Assembly: GCA_023846275.1 (NCBI GenBank)
Contig: CM043875.1
Span: 27,863,333 to 27,927,332, forward strand
From: Vanilla planifolia
Taxonomy: Eukaryota; Streptophyta; Magnoliopsida; Asparagales; Orchidaceae
Direction: 5' to 3'
Length of the DNA stretch: 64,000 bases
Position numbers and translations under genes: made by a program. The first letter of the stretch is position 1. Each line of letters begins with the position of its first letter. The notes under the pieces are model-generated. The model saw only the letters and a list, made by a program, of their open reading frames with translations, had not been told where the DNA came from and ran no database searches. Below, piece after piece: positions 25,561-39,364 of this stretch.

Positions 25561-28500
25561 TTAATTACTATTTGTAAGTATACATATTTGCTACAAACAT
25601 ATTGTTATGAAATTTATTAAAATTATTGGGTACTTTTAATGAAATAACATTATATTTTGTTTTATAAAATAAGTACATAGCAACTACAAAGCTCATAAAA
25701 ATGTAATACATGATAAATTTTAATATATAATATGGTTTTGTGGGGTTATTACTATTTGAAAATTTGTTTTAAGAAATTTATTATGAATTAAGATGATAAC
25801 TAAATATATATCTATCACTTATTGATATATTTATCAGTTAAGATAACAAAATTTGTATTGTTATCTATAAGATTAAGCATAATCCAAATTATAATTTGAA
25901 ACTTTTGAATAAAATAAACAACAAAAACATATGCCAAACAAAATTTGTGCAAAGTAGATATTATAAATGCTAATTTACTTTATGTTTATTATGTTCATTT
26001 GCAAGTTGATAGACAATACTAAAATTTAATAGTATATGAGAAATTCTTTTTGGATTTTACTCATGATTTGACATGAAATTTATGATATTTTTTCCAATGC
26101 TAGACTTGAAACAAGATGTAATTTAAAAATAGAATTGAATAAATTTGTTTTTTATTCATTTTTCTATACCAACATTCAACTCTCCTCCACTTTTTACACT
26201 CATATATTGTTTTAGGTTGACAATTTTGCTCACCTAGCCTTGCTAATTCACCAAATAAGCAGAAATAGAGACCAAATTAGCTCACATAGGTTACCCTATC
26301 CTTCCACTTTTAACCTCCACCCCCACCTTTGGGTAAATCGAAAGTGCCCATATCAAGAGTTAAGAATAACCACATCTTTCCCATTTGTTTGTTTAGTCAA
26401 TCATCCTCTTTTGCCTTAGTTGGTTTGATGTCAATCTCAGATAATATTTTAGAATATACTTGGGTCAATGTTGATCTCAATGTTGTATGGGCAAAATAAA
26501 TTTTGTATGGGTGTAATTTAGAGAACATATGATTTGATAGATACAAAACATAAATGGATGGTTGAAAAATTAGATTACTTGGAATATGACTAACAATATT
26601 GATTACAATGATAGAAATCCACATATAAATTGAATAATATGAAACTAAAAAACACATGTGTGCAAATACAAGCAAATTCTTAGTAGTCAAGACATTGCTA
26701 CAATTCCACACACAATACTAAATATATGTCCCAAAGTATTTCCCATATACTTTGGTATTTGTTGCACTTGGTCTTCTTGTAAGTTCAACAACTTTATTTT
26801 GTTCTTGGAGGATGGCTGATTGTAGACAGTGATAAGGGCATGCGACCCAACACAAGAGGGAAGATGCTTGATGGTTGATAGAGTTGCCTCCAAAGGGAAG
26901 TGGTTTTGGGCAACTGTTCTATAAGTATGGAGGAGGTTTTTGGCAAAGTTAGTTGAGGAGATTTTCCTCAAGCACAAATTCTCCGCTTTCTTGCTTGTTT
27001 TGCAAGTCTAAAAATACATCATTTGTTCCCTAATAATCTCTTGAAAATCCCCTCCATGACATCCTTAATTGTCATATCCAATGCCTCTTTTATTACCAAG
27101 TTGTTCAACTAGGCTAAACCACCCAAACTTGCAATGCTAACTATTTCTCAACCAATTCTTATGTTGCTAGCTTCTAGTTTAGGCTTAGCCAAAGTTCTAA
27201 TTTTTTGTTTCAATTGTTTAACAAAAATTCTAATTTTAATTGTTTTAATAGTTTAGATGTTTGGTTTTGGTTTCAATTAGTTTTTCATTATATTTTAAAA
27301 AAAATTGGAATTATTATTTTTATTTTGTACACTTTTTATAAATGAAAAATAAAAAATAAAAAAACAAAATAATAGGTTTGGCCAAATTCGAATTATTGAA
27401 ATGACTTGAAATTGATCCAAATCATTCAAAACTTGTTCAAACTAGTTTTCCAACTTGATTAGTTCACAGCCGAATCAAAATCAGTCAAAACCACTTGTTT
27501 CAACTGAAACCTAATGTCATGTGTCCAACAAAAGGAAGCAAGAACTCCATTAGAAGGAATAGTATTGTTAATAAGAGCTATAGTACTCACTAAGGTAAAG
27601 AAACAATATTAGCAATGGGCAAATTCTACACTACCCTCATTGTAGATTGCAACACATCACTTCACCATCTACAGAATCCACAAAATGACCATTGCTCTTG
27701 CAAAAGGAGTAGTGCCTACTAGCTTCGAAAAAGATGCAGCACTTTGAACCCCCTTCCTTACACCCCTCCATCGACAGTGTACAAATCTCCAATGCATACC
27801 AACAAGTACTACAAAACTATCTCTTGGTCGCCTTGGATTTCAACTTTTGTAGAAGCTAGAAGACCTAAACTTGCCCCTAGCCCTTTGTTGTTGAATTCAA
27901 CACCTTTTCCTTTCCCTTTTTCATGTCCCATGCTAGCCTAACTTCTAACATTGAGATCTTTTTCAACAACAAACTACTCTGCCAACCCCGTTGCCCACTT
28001 CTCATTGACGCTTGTATGATAAATATCCAAGTTGTTTGTCATTCTCTTTAGCTACCTTAGGAACCATAGCAGAGCCCAGATTGCATAATCGTGAAAAGCC
28101 CTAACATTGTCTTTTTAGATGTAATTAATTAGCATGTTGTGATATCATATCATTTAGTTTTATCTTGTTTACTTAATTCCAAAAAAAAATGTGTTCTTAC
28201 AAGGTATTTGTTGGTGCAAATCATGATTATTATTATGCACATACCTTTTCAATATTATAATATCTTTTGAGATTACTTTGTTGGTAAATATATACATACA
28301 CACACACAAACACATACACTATAATTTGTATGTACACTTAATTAATGATATATGCCATCAATAGTATCTTATTTTTTATGTGATTGACTTGCTTATTTTC
28401 ATGGTGTATAAGTTATGGATACTGTGAGATGTTGGTAAGGAATTTCTTTTATGATGATATTTATAATGAATGATGGTATAAAAAAATGTGGTAACATGAT

Positions 28501-30229
28501 TACATTTTGCTACATTTTTTAGTAAAATGAAAAAGCATGTTTGTTCTTATAGATTCATTTTGTCAGTTATGATGATCATTTAGAAATTGTTGATATTATG
28601 CCAATGTTACAAGTGTAATTTTGTTGAACATATTCATGTCCCAAGTTGTAGTTCTTCATGATTTAATATAGGGCTTTCTTTATAGGTTTGTTTTAAAACC
28701 CATTCATTATTTATTATCTATTTTTAAGGTCTAGCTTGTTTGATTGGTGGATTGTCATAAGAGTAATATCAATACATAAGTTTTAAGAAATTTTAAGAAT
28801 AGGTATCAAGTAATACCTTATTTCTCCTATTAGCTTTCTTGAATTAGAAAAATTGATTTTAGTTAATATTATTATTATATTTTCATTTTTCAAGGCAATG
28901 TTTTGTGCATCATCACATTAAAGAAGCTTTCATTTCCATGAAAATTTATTTTATATATGCATATTTCCTTGCTGATAATGCACAATCATATTATTTTTGC
29001 TGCAATTTTTGCTCGTTCCATGAGTTGAGAGCTTACATGCATTTTTATGCATTAGTTGTCTGGACAACTACCTTTTGGATGTAGGGCATGACAATCTTCC
29101 CTCATATTTTTCAACTTAAGTTTCTTTGTAGACTTTTTCAACCATTACCATTGCAACATGCCAACCCTTAAAAGGAGAAAGTCATGCTTTTTTCTTAATC
29201 AATGTGATTGAAGTCTAATCCTTATTTATAAAACTTGCTTGAAATTTTCACAAATAAACTTAATGTTAATCTAAACCCTTACCCAACAACCAAAGGACAT
29301 GCATTATCATTGCACCATACCAACCCTTAGAAGGAGAAAGTTATTTTTTTTCTTAATTAATGTGATTGAATTCTAAACCTTGTTTAAAAATGATCATTTC
29401 CTTTTTAAACATTGCTTGAAATTTTCACAGATTAACTTAATATTAATCTCAATCCTTACTCAACAATCAAAGGTCATGCATTAATTGTTGAACTCATTGT
29501 TGCAACATCATTCTATAATACTCTTGATTAATTAATATAAATTCCTCGCTTTGCCATTTTGTTTTCCTCTATCCTTGAGCTCATCAAAGTTCATTATAAC
29601 AAGTACAATGTATTGACTCTATGGCCATGATTTGGGTGCTTTATGATAATAAAATCATATATCATATTAGATTAATGTTTTTCTTTAAGTTATTTTTTTA
29701 GAGATCTTAAGAAAAGAATAGAAGATGACTTAACAAAGATAGACTTAGTTTAGAAAGAAGCACTTTGACTAGATAAACATGAATAAATGAAAAAAGATTT
29801 TTAAAACACAAGTGTTTGGACTTCTTTTGCATTGGATCCAAGATGGGGTGACCACTATGTTGGCAAAAAATTTTGAATTGTTTTTATTTTTCTTAAAATG
29901 AAAAAACCTATAGTTGATCCTTATGGCAATAGGATCATTGGTCAAGAAATTTCAAAACATGATTTACTTTGCATACTCATTTCACTTAAAATACTCTTTC
30001 ATCAGAATATATTTTATAATATATTGTATAAAACATGTCATTACAAGCATGACTATATTAACCCATGACTAAAGCACTTAAAGTTAAGTGATAAAAAGGA
30101 GAAATGATATTACTTTGATTGTGTCTCGCATTCATCCACAATCCACTCTACACTATGTAAACTTTTTAAACATATAGACTTAATAAGGATGCATGCTTTC
30201 AAACTTAAACATTTCACATCAAGCATATG
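25561..30229. other. AT-rich DNA, no gene seen
   Basis: About 4.7 kb without a supported gene. Minus-strand frames at 26397-26711 and 26687-26977 overlap in different phases and show no domain. A proline-rich plus-strand frame at 27744-27941 is likewise unrecognised. Two partial direct repeats near 29158-29280 and 29318-29460 share CCAACCCTTA(A/G)AAGGAGAAAG and TTGAAATTTTCACA, a diverged duplication with about 160-170 bp spacing. Confidence 0.5.
29150..29480. repeat. Diverged two-copy tandem duplication, about 165 bp
   Basis: Shared landmarks in order are CCAACCCTTA, AGGAGAAAGT, TTTTTTCTTAAT, AATGTGATTGAA, TTGCTTGAAATTTTCACA, AACTTAAT and a CAACAA(C/T)CAAAGG(A/T)CATGCATTA end. Copy 1 runs at about 29158-29308 and copy 2 at about 29328-29485. 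Confidence 0.65.
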
Positions 30230-30545
30230 GCATGTGAAGCAGCACGTACACTATAATAGATCCATGTATTGTTCATGGGCACTCATGTAGAATGCTTGAC
30301 TAGATGACACCCAAATCCTTTTGAAATAGAAACTTATGTAAGATACTTCATTTGTAATGTATCATATGTCAAGGCTTGACATACCATACAATTTTAAAGT
30401 ATAACACGTCTAATGAAACATAGTGTCAAAAACTAAATCTAGAAACTTGTGTATGGTACGTCACCTTTGACGTATTTTACGTCAAGCCCTCATGTACAAT
30501 ATGTTACTAGGACCATATGATACACCAGAGAAAGACTACTTGCAA
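30230..30545. repeat. Block rich in GTAC/CATAC-type words
   Basis: A run of irregularly spaced related words such as ATGTAGAATGCTTGAC, AATGTATCATATGTCAAG, GACATACCATACAAT, GTATGGTACGTCAC, TTTTACGTCAAGCC and ATGTACAATATGTTAC. It looks like an extremely diverged tandem array or a piece of the LTR type that carries such blocks elsewhere in this window. Confidence 0.4.
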
Positions 30546-33500
30546 ATAGCTAGTAGATTATTTTAATAATTTTGAAACTAATTGTAAGCTAGCTGTTGGG
30601 AGGAGGAGAGAGAAGAAAATAGTTGTTTCTGGGAATCATTATGCCTAAAAATACCCTTCAAATTATAGGAAATAACTAATGATCCATTGGTAATCAATTG
30701 GAGACATTCATTTAAGTTTTCACAATAAAAAATTCCTCCATATTTTACAACGAACAACAACAAAGAATTTGGGAAGTTGAGCTTCAAGTTATTTCTTCTT
30801 CTTGGAGTTTGCATATTTAGTTTACAAATTGGTATCATCTTCTCAAACAATTTCATCATCATATTGGATAAGTGTCACTTGAAATTGAAATAAGTTGTAG
30901 GTTACTTGTATGTGCTCAAATTATCAAAACTTACTGCATTTTCACCTTTTGTTTCCCTTTGAATTTGTTGTATTTTGACTTAATTGAGTCATCTTGTTTT
31001 TACTCTTTTGGACTTACTTGTGCTTCCTTTGGATCAAGTTTGCAAGGCATTTGTTTAACGGTCTTTTGGCAATAGGCACTCAAGTTAGTCAGCCTAGTTT
31101 CTCGTGACTAGCGGTGGGTCTAAGATCATTCTTTGAAGTAAAACTACCTAGATGTTTTGAGTGTGATTTCCTTGCTTCTTTCTTCACACAAAGCTTTGCA
31201 AAATTAAGATCCAAACTTCTGAAATATTGTAAATGACTAACTTTTACTTGAAATTTTCAAAATCAATTAGAATTCAAACCCCAACCCCCTCTATCTTGAG
31301 GGATAGTTATTCTTTCACTGCTTACATACGCACACTTTGTTCTTAGATTAGGTTACCTTCTTGTCACTTGCCATCCTCTTTTTCATGCTAAATTCTGGTT
31401 TTGAAATTCAACCAAGTATCCTATAGTTCTAGTTCTTAGTACCTTTGCATTACACCCTCGCCTTTTTACTCTTGCTTCTCTCTTTCTTTGAACTATTCTC
31501 ACTGCACAATTCTCTATGGGGATGAAATTATTGATTCCTCTCTACTAACCCCCCCCCCCTCTTGCTTTTGACTACATCATGCTTTTTTATTGAAATAAGT
31601 TGAGGATCGAATTTACATAATGTGTAGGAGGGTTAAATTTAGGACTTCAATTATAACATTAAAGACCTTTGCCAAGGTGGTTAGCACCTCAACTACATCA
31701 TCCAAAAATAAAAAAGTTTTTCAAAAGCTCGGGTTTCTTTTGAACTAGGAATTGTAATATGTTTGTTTTTTTGTTGGCAAGAAATTACTGATAAATTGAC
31801 AAATGCCACACACTCTTAGATGTGATTTTGCATGATTCAAAGTTGATGATGTCATAATAAATTTGTTAATCATAAATAATGTATGTTTTCTAACTTTGGG
31901 ATATGAAAACATAAATTCATTGGATCTTAAGTTAGCTTCCTTAGTGAAATGCTAAGATTTTCTCATAATTCTGCTTCAACATTGATTGATCGACACATAC
32001 AAGATTATGAACCCACTATTTCACATTAGTGAGGCTTTTCATGCCTGTTATATATCCACCCAAATTTGTTAAGAACTTTGTTGTGTAATATCTCTAACAC
32101 TTTGGTTAAATTGAACTAATTGAAGAACATGAGATCGTGTGATCTTGTGTATTTTTCTTCTGATCCCTTTTCACCAACCCTAGACCCTCTTCCTTTGCAG
32201 ATTTCCCTCTGCAAATTTCCCTCCAAGTCTCTTTCTCAAATAGTAAACTAGCTATCATTAAAGAAGTCTCTAGAGTTGCCTCATTCCCTCTCCCTCACAT
32301 GCAAAACCTTAAGCAAGTCCATTCATGTAAGGTTCGTTATTATTGTTGTTCTCACCATCACAACTATTGCTAAGAAGCTTGCGATGGGAGTCTTCGATTT
32401 CCTTTTCTTTTTAATTTTGTACCCTTTCTTATTTAATATTATGATTAGTTTTTATGTAGAATTTGTTTGGCATAATAACTTAACATTAATTTTGTTTGGC
32501 ATGCTTACAAGTTTCTATGTGTGCTAGAATATTCTAAAAAATTGTTATTCTTGTTCAATTGATAATAACTTATAACTTTACTAATTCATTTTATAGATAA
32601 ATTTATTTATAATTATTGTGTTTCATATAAAAGTTGACAAGCCCGTTGTTCAAGTAGTGTTTAGATCAAATGGCATTGGTGAAGAAGTAATGGGGTCTAT
32701 ATTTGAGTTGTTTACCTTAGGTTGGCTGACTCTAAAATATTTCAGGATAATTATGCCCTTAATTATTTAGAAGTTATCATTTGTTGAATGATATATGTTA
32801 ATTAAAGATTCATAGTTTTATTAATGATTATTTAATTGTTGAAATTGTTGTATTAAGCATGACGTAGTAAAGTATAGATTTGTTTGTCTTTGGAAGCATT
32901 TTTGCTCTTATTGCATGACTTTGATAGGATGAAAAAAATAAAAAAAAATTATAATATGCCAATTATTTGCATTGATATGAGTTTCTACCAAGCCTTGAAT
33001 AACATATAAGTATTATGGTATTGATTGTTGGTAGCATAATTATGATTAGTCAATAGGGCTACAATAGTTTTTAAGTTTTAGACAAAGTAAGATTTCCTAA
33101 ATTTATTAATTATGATTCTAAATTTCACCCCGCAAATAAGGATTATTAATTGAGGGGGTTGGTCACTTCCAATAAGTGTAAACAATTTATTATTAATTTT
33201 ATTCTTATAATTTAAAAGGAATCTCTTATCAAAGGTTTCACATTACTCAAGTATAATTAAAGGAGACTTAGTTGTGATGGCAAATTTTCCTTTTAGGAGC
33301 CATGAGTTTCTTCTCTTACAAAGCTTCCCAAGGAGCTAAATTAGTCGAGTTTGAATAAGGATTTGATGTTATTGGTTATATCGTAACAAGATATTTAAGG
33401 AGACTTATTTGTGAGTTACACTTTATCATAGATTGAATAATGACATCACTCATTGTGGCCATGCACTCTGTATTTGTAGAATGGGTCATATTGTCAACAT

Positions 33501-33649
33501 AACCACAATATTAATGACTTATGACATTTTCAAACATGTCCCCAAACTTTATAGGCTTTATTTAGTTCTCTTAATTAACGATTTTAGACTTCTTGCTTTG
33601 GCATAAGCATTATACATGGATGATAGTTGAGGTCTTCAGGATTTATGGA
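30546..33649. other. AT-rich DNA with a possible Copia-like LTR tail
   Basis: No gene supported. At 31000-31325 a GC-richer stretch ends with AATTCAAACCCCAACCCCCT, resembling the U5 end of Maximus/SIRE-type Copia LTRs, but no TG/CA ends or target duplications could be matched. A C9 run is at about 31551-31559. A pyrimidine-rich stretch at 32150-32300 has no clear frame. Confidence 0.4.
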
Positions 33650-34365
33650 ATTGGAAGAATTTGGCATTGGAGTAGGAAGATAAAGTTAGTTTTAACTTCA
33701 AAATTTAAACTAAGTCAACATTGGTATTCAATTTGAGGATTTGGTTTAAGTTCAAAAAATAGGTCTAGTTTGGGAAATTGCTAAACCAGGAAATCTATTG
33801 TAAGAATTTAGTTTGTAGCGTGGCTTTGATTGGATTTAGGAATTTGTCTTAATTGAATAATGAGATTTGATTTGCGGAATTTGACCAAGTCAAAAGTTAG
33901 GTCTAGTTTGGGGAATTTGTTCTAAAGTTAAAATTGAATTTTATAAGGGAATTTACCTTAGGCCAAAAAGGGTTAATTTCATGTAGGAATATGATTTACA
34001 ACATGTTTTAAATTTGTTTTGGGAATTAGACCAAAACTAGACATTAAATTTGACTTGGGAATCTTTTATATCCTAAGACTAGTATATTCAAAGTGTGAAT
34101 ATGGACCACCTCATGTTTTGGATATGATATGGGAGTTTGGCCCATGCCACACATTAGATTTGACTTAGGAATTTAAAGCAAACTAGACATGGTAGATTGA
34201 AAATGAGAATATTGCCCACATTTGGGTTTTTAATCGGTTTGGGAATTTGGCTTTAGATGAAGTTTGAGGACCTAACCTAGGAATTTGCCTTACGTTTGGT
34301 GTTCAAAATGAATACATGGCTTGAGTTTCAATTTGGTTAGGGATATGAGCTAAATCAATGGTGCT
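33650..34365. repeat. Decayed 36-bp minisatellite (about 19 units)
   Basis: The anchor GGAATTTG-like word recurs at 33839, 33876, 33912, 33948, 33986, 34022 and 34058, giving a period of 36-38 bases. Typical units run GGGAATTTGGCC, then about 10 variable bases, then ACATTAAATTTGACTT. Units continue on both sides with more divergence. The array is AT-rich, non-coding and old, and is followed directly by an array of another period. Confidence 0.8.
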
Positions 34366-34394
34366 TGTTTTATAAGATTCATCTCATATCAAAT

Positions 34395-34830
34395 TTGGAT
34401 GCGAACTAAGACAATTTAGAGGGCAAGGTTGTTTGCAGTAACTTGGATTTGAGAGGTAATTGGGGCAATTTAGTTTTGAAGTGCCATCAGAGCAATTTGA
34501 ATTTGAGAAAGTTTGTTGAGAACTTTTAATTTTAAAGTGTATTGAGCAACTTAGATTTGAAGAACCATAGTGATAGATTTGGAGAGCCATTACGGTAGGC
34601 TTAAAAATTGGACATTTCAGGGACAATTGGAATTTGAAGGACCCCTTGGGCAAATTTTAACGTTTGATGTCCTCGATGACAATTTTGGTCCTCTAAAGGT
34701 ATTCTGACAATTTAATAGTATAGGGAAGTATGGACAATTCTGAATAGTAAAAAGCTCCAAAGTGCTTGTTACAAGCTTTGAAGACCATTGGGACAGTTTA
34801 GGTAAATTTAACATTGGTTTGGTTGAGTCT
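34395..34830. repeat. Decayed 27-28-bp minisatellite
   Basis: The anchor GGGCAATTTAG / GAGCAATTTGA / GAGCAACTTAG recurs about every 26-28 bases (34463, 34491, 34519, 34546), with the body TTTTGAAGTGCCATC. Later copies (34618-34700) keep GGACAATTGGAATTTGAAGG. A 48-base interruption occurs near 34575. Minus-strand frames with repeated Asn-Cys-Pro and Ser-Asn words come from this repeat and are not genes. Confidence 0.75.
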
Positions 34831-35119
34831 AGAACATTATTTGCCCTTTAAGAGCATTTTGATGACTTTTTTCTCTAAATAGATAGATTGGGGATTTTGC
34901 ATAATTATAAGACCTTATTTAATTTCATAGATCTCTTGAAAACACTTTGAAATTTTCTTATTTTTTTCGGATATGTATAAAATTTTTCTATCCTAAGACC
35001 ATCTTGGGCTCATGAGTACGGAGACATTCAAAAAATGTATTGTTGTGAGCATACGTATGGATAGGCTTGAATAAATATATAAGTAAGATTTAATAAATAT
35101 GATTATTTATCAGTGTATG

Positions 35120-35345
35120 TATTGTTTGATATGCATGATTAAGGGGTAAGTGGCAATATGTTTTGTTTGGTATCCATAATTTGGTGCAATGTATATATGA
35201 GAGTTTGTCATCATTTAGTATGCACAATTTGTAACAAACATGTATATGAGCTAACATATAAGGTTTGGTGAGTACAATTAGGGGTAAGTGGGCATCTGTA
35301 TGCTTTGTTATGCCTAGTTAAGTGCAAAAATGCACATATGGTATG
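35120..35345. repeat. Possible decayed array, about 40-48-bp period
   Basis: Related words GTTTGATATGCATGATTAAG, GTTTGGTATCCATAATTTGG, TTTAGTATGCACAATTTG, GTTTGGTGAGTACAATTAGG and TTTGTTATGCCTAGTTAAG follow each other at 38-49-base spacing. It fills part of the gap between the 27-bp and 92-bp arrays. Confidence 0.5.
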
Positions 35346-35639
35346 GCAAGCCATAGGTATGATCAAGGCATGCAGATGTAAAGATTTTAGGGATATAGAT
35401 ATCAAAACAATTTTGATACAAACTTTGGAGATTCTTTCAAAGAGTTTTGAATACAAATTCATCACTTTAATGGATCATCATAATGTCTATTTGTTGTCAT
35501 TCATCATTTTTTTCTTATTTGTATACTTCGTTCTCCTTCCTCATAAGTGTTTTGGCAATGTTTATTTGAAATTTTGACATTTTAGTGTGGTAACGAAGAT
35601 CCTTGTTTTTATAAAGGACTCGTCTCTACCAAAACAATT

Positions 35640-36600
35640 TAGTTGATTTGGAGAGTTTTGTAATTGGCTCTGACCAACTAGGGCATCACATGCTTTGGCC
35701 TAATATCAACAACCATGTATTTGTTTTTAAAAGCTAAGTTGAAGAGTTTTGGGTGTGGGATTCACACACCATGGACTTCATATGCTCTAGCAAACACCAA
35801 ACATTGCGTATTTTCTAAAAAAAAATCTTAATTTGAAGAGTTTTTGGCATCGACTTCTTTCACTCGAGACATCATATGCTCGGGCCTAATATGGTCGAGT
35901 ATTTTTTGAAACAAAAAGTTAACTTGAAGTGCTTTGGGTGTAGGGTTTGTCCACACACACATAAGTCTAATATTAATCTTCAAGTAATTTTTGAATTAAA
36001 AAACATGATAAGTTAAAGAGCTTAGAGTGACATCTCCATTTACCACTAATATGTTATGCTCAAGCCCAATATTAGTTGTTGAGAAATATTTGAAAAAAAA
36101 GGCTAACTTGAGGAGATGTAGGTTCTAGTTCAATCTATTTGGGACATTTTTGGTGTTCGTTATGTCTAGTAAGAATATCATATGCTTCAATTTTAATTTG
36201 AACTATTAAAGTAAATTTTGAAAGTTTGTTAAGTTGTAGACTCTTCAACATTGTCTTTGTCCACTAAAACATCATATTATTTTGCCTAATATCAATTGCT
36301 GAGTAATTATTAAAAAAAACTAAGTTTAATGGTTTTGGGTCTCCATCCATCAAGAAAATCATATTCTTAGACCAAATATTAATTATCGATTAATTTAAAA
36401 CAAAAAAGATGGGCTAAGTTGAAGAGTTCTAGATAATAGTTTTGTCCACCACGAACATGATATGTATGAGACTAGTATCAACCCTCAAGTAATATTTTAA
36501 AAAACCTTTTAAAGTTGAATTTTGGGTAATGACACCATAAACCAAGGAAATCATATGCTTGGTTTTAATGTTAACCACTATTGGGGAAGATTCTATGATA
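35640..36600. repeat. Decayed tandem array, about 92-bp period, 10 units
   Basis: The anchor GCTAAGTTGAAGAGTTTTGG and variants occur near 35641, 35733, 35828, 35917, 36007, 36102, 36227, 36318, 36412 and 36508, with spacing of 89-96 bases apart from one step of 125. Each unit continues with a GTCCACCA-like part, ACATCATATGCT, GGCCTAATATCAA and an A-rich tail. No unit keeps an open frame. Confidence 0.85.
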
Positions 36601-38900
36601 AAAAATTTTACACCTTGTTTGTGAAAATGAAATCATCTTCTCTATCTTCCAGAGCATGGCATTCTTTTATATGAGAAAAGGAGAATGTAAACACATGGAG
36701 CTTATAAGTTGGAGAGGTTAAGTATAAGAGCGAATATAAGCATGCAAAGTTGTCAAGTAAGAGAGGGAGAATTTAAGTTAATAGAGCTTTCAAGCTAGAG
36801 AAGCTAATAAGTTGAAGAAGGATCATGCAAATGTCAAGAATTGGGCGAATGAGAATTAAGAATGGGAAATGATTATGTTTTTAAAAGAATCATAGCCAGT
36901 TAAAGAGAGTAACATATGTGCTCTCCAAAAAATTCCTAACTACCCTTGAATTTATCCAAATTCCTTCTTTTTGGTATGTATGTACTTACTTTATAAAATT
37001 TAAACTTATTTGATACGATCAATGAATAATGGGTTGGCTAAAATTTTGGTTCCTTCTATGAAAGTTAAGAGCTAGTTAACTTTCCATTCATGTTGATAAG
37101 TAAAAGCCTTTTCAAATCTTGAGTGTTGTTGGCCTGATTTACTTTAAATTTTGATGCTTATCTAAAACTTCATAATTTGAAATTTGGCTTATCATGTTAT
37201 TTTAAACCTAATTTTTTTTTTATAATTTTGAATCTTTTTTTTTGACAAAATATTTTCTTCAACATTTTCACTCCTCTTAGTTTAAAAATAAACGTTACTT
37301 TTTGATATTCATCCATATGGCATATACACACATTACATGTTTTTTGTTAGTTATGTTAATTATGATATAGATGCACAAAGTGTCCTGCAATCATACAAGT
37401 TTTTATGTTTGTGTTTATTCTTGTACACTAATGCTATTTTATATGTCAATTACATATTTGTTTATCACGAATGCTGATTTTTAATATTTTTGCTAAACAT
37501 ATACAACAAAAAACAATGATTTTTAATGATTATTTTAAACTTTAAAATTGTTTAGAACTATTGGGAAGACTATTATTTGTTAATAGCAAAGTGTTTTTTT
37601 TTTCATAAATTAGAATAAATGAATAGTAAAAGCTGCACATGATAAAGAAAGATTATGATTCAAATTGAATTTAATATACACTGTAAACTAAAAATTGCTC
37701 AACTACAATAAATAGGCAACCAGGTAGTTAACACAATTTTGACATCTCAGCTTACCATTGCTCACTTGGTAAGCAACAAAAAAAAATTCTTTTGAATTTT
37801 CTTTCCTCAATTCCTAGGAACTCATCTCTCAACTAATGCTCACTATAAGAATCTTCCAATTCCTAAGTCACTAATTACAGGAAAGAAATCAAGTGGGCTA
37901 AAAGAACTCCGGAAGCAAAACTCTTTCCACAGAAAGAGGGGGATTATTGGGGGAAAGAAACAAAAGGAGTAGAAGAAATTCATAAAAAAAACTTTTAAAA
38001 TCATCTAGAAGAATCACTCTCCTAGGTGTTTTGATAACTTCACCTCTTCTAGTAGCTGCTCATCCATTCTCATCAAGGGATCCCTCTGCATGCCATCTTC
38101 CTTCTAATAACCGTTGTTTGTCTCCTCTCCTCATTAGAATCCCTTAGCTCGCCATTGATCATTCATTCACGATGACAGCCATGCCATATTCAAGACCTAA
38201 CCCCTCACTTTCCTCATGTGCATCCTCCTCTGTCACATTAAGCAATAGTTCGATGTGTTGATCCATTACAACAGAAAATAGTAGTAGTCCCGCAGCACCA
38301 CGTCATGGACTGCTGCAGTCAGGGACAGCAGATTGGAGCAACTCACAAAACCATTGTAGCGCAAGCACAAGATTCAAGGAACAAGATGGAAGCCGTCACG
38401 AGGTGAGGAGGAGAGAAGAGTGTAGTCGGCATCTTTCCATCGCTCATCATGCTGCTCTCAGCCCATTGCCAATCTTTGCAGCAATTCTCTAGAGACAAGT
38501 CTGGTACCTTCTCCTTTAAATAGAACGTTGCTAATGGGAGATGCATGATGCGATTCATTTAAATGTAAATGCGTGCAATTAGATTAATTTTCTGTGCTTA
38601 CAATAGACACCAATTGAGCATAAAAGAAAGCAGTAACACATGGCAAGCCATGTAGTCAAGAAAATACGAAAATCAAACAGCCAGCAAGTTAAAAAAAAAA
38701 GCTTCAAAATAGCTAATGTTCACATATACAATTGAAAACCCAAAAAATGCAAATCGGGAGACGAGATTAAACTAGAGCACTAACATCTTTAAATCGCACA
38801 TGAAGTAACTTAGAGAAGAAAATATCACAAATGCCCAAATATAGAACAAAAACAGAGCGCTTAAACAAAGATACCCACATAAGATCAACAGATAATTAAA
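36601..38900. other. AT-rich DNA, no gene seen
   Basis: No supported gene. A moderately GC-richer part at about 38040-38560 has a 71-codon minus-strand frame (38343-38558) without a recognisable domain. As it lies on the minus strand after the 38.9-39.4 kb promoter-like island, it could belong to a transcript from that island. Confidence 0.45.
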
Positions 38901-38904
38901 TGCG

Positions 38905-39355
38905 GAGAGCAGTCCAGTATACCGGTAGCGGTGGCCGATGGTTCGAAGAGGTGACCGTCAACGGGAAGAGTCCAGCATCTGGACTGGAGGAGGAGGAGCT
39001 AAGGGACAGTTGAGGCAACAGTTTGAAGAATCCAGAGGAAGCCGTCAGCAGCGTCTAAGGCGGTCCTTGAGAGTAGGTAGCAGCAGGGTTGAGGCAGTGC
39101 AAGTTGAGAAGGTGGCAACCATGCCCTTAAGGCCACGGAGGCCCAGTGGCGTGGAGAGTTTGGCGACGACGAAATGAATTGGGACGCCGCGTAGTTGGAG
39201 GCCGTTGAGATTCTTCAAGCTAGGGAGGCGGCAGCTATGAGTTCGCGACGGCGCCAACGATCGTGTTCAATGGACGATGGCGTCGAGGCAAGCATCGAGA
39301 TGATAGGCTGCCAGGAAGCCGATGGCGTTTTGAAAGGAGAGTGAGGCGGCGGGAA
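38905..39355 (-). other. GC-rich island, possible non-coding first exon
   Basis: GC content is clearly higher than on either side. All six frames are short: 79 codons on plus (38938-39177), about 70 on minus without an ATG. No conserved protein is visible. It lies directly downstream, on the minus strand, of a telo-box/site II pair, so it may be an untranslated leader, or a decayed first exon. An unrelated lncRNA is also possible. Confidence 0.4.
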
Positions 39356-39364
39356 GAGGAGATG

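Noticed and set aside
34384..34814. Minus-strand frames with repeated Asn-Cys-Pro words
   Set aside because: Their repeats follow the 27-28-bp minisatellite and they carry no conserved domain.
38938..39257. Frames of 79 codons (plus) and about 70 codons (minus) in the GC island
   Set aside because: The frames conflict, the minus one starts at TTG, and neither has a known domain. A non-coding leader is more likely.
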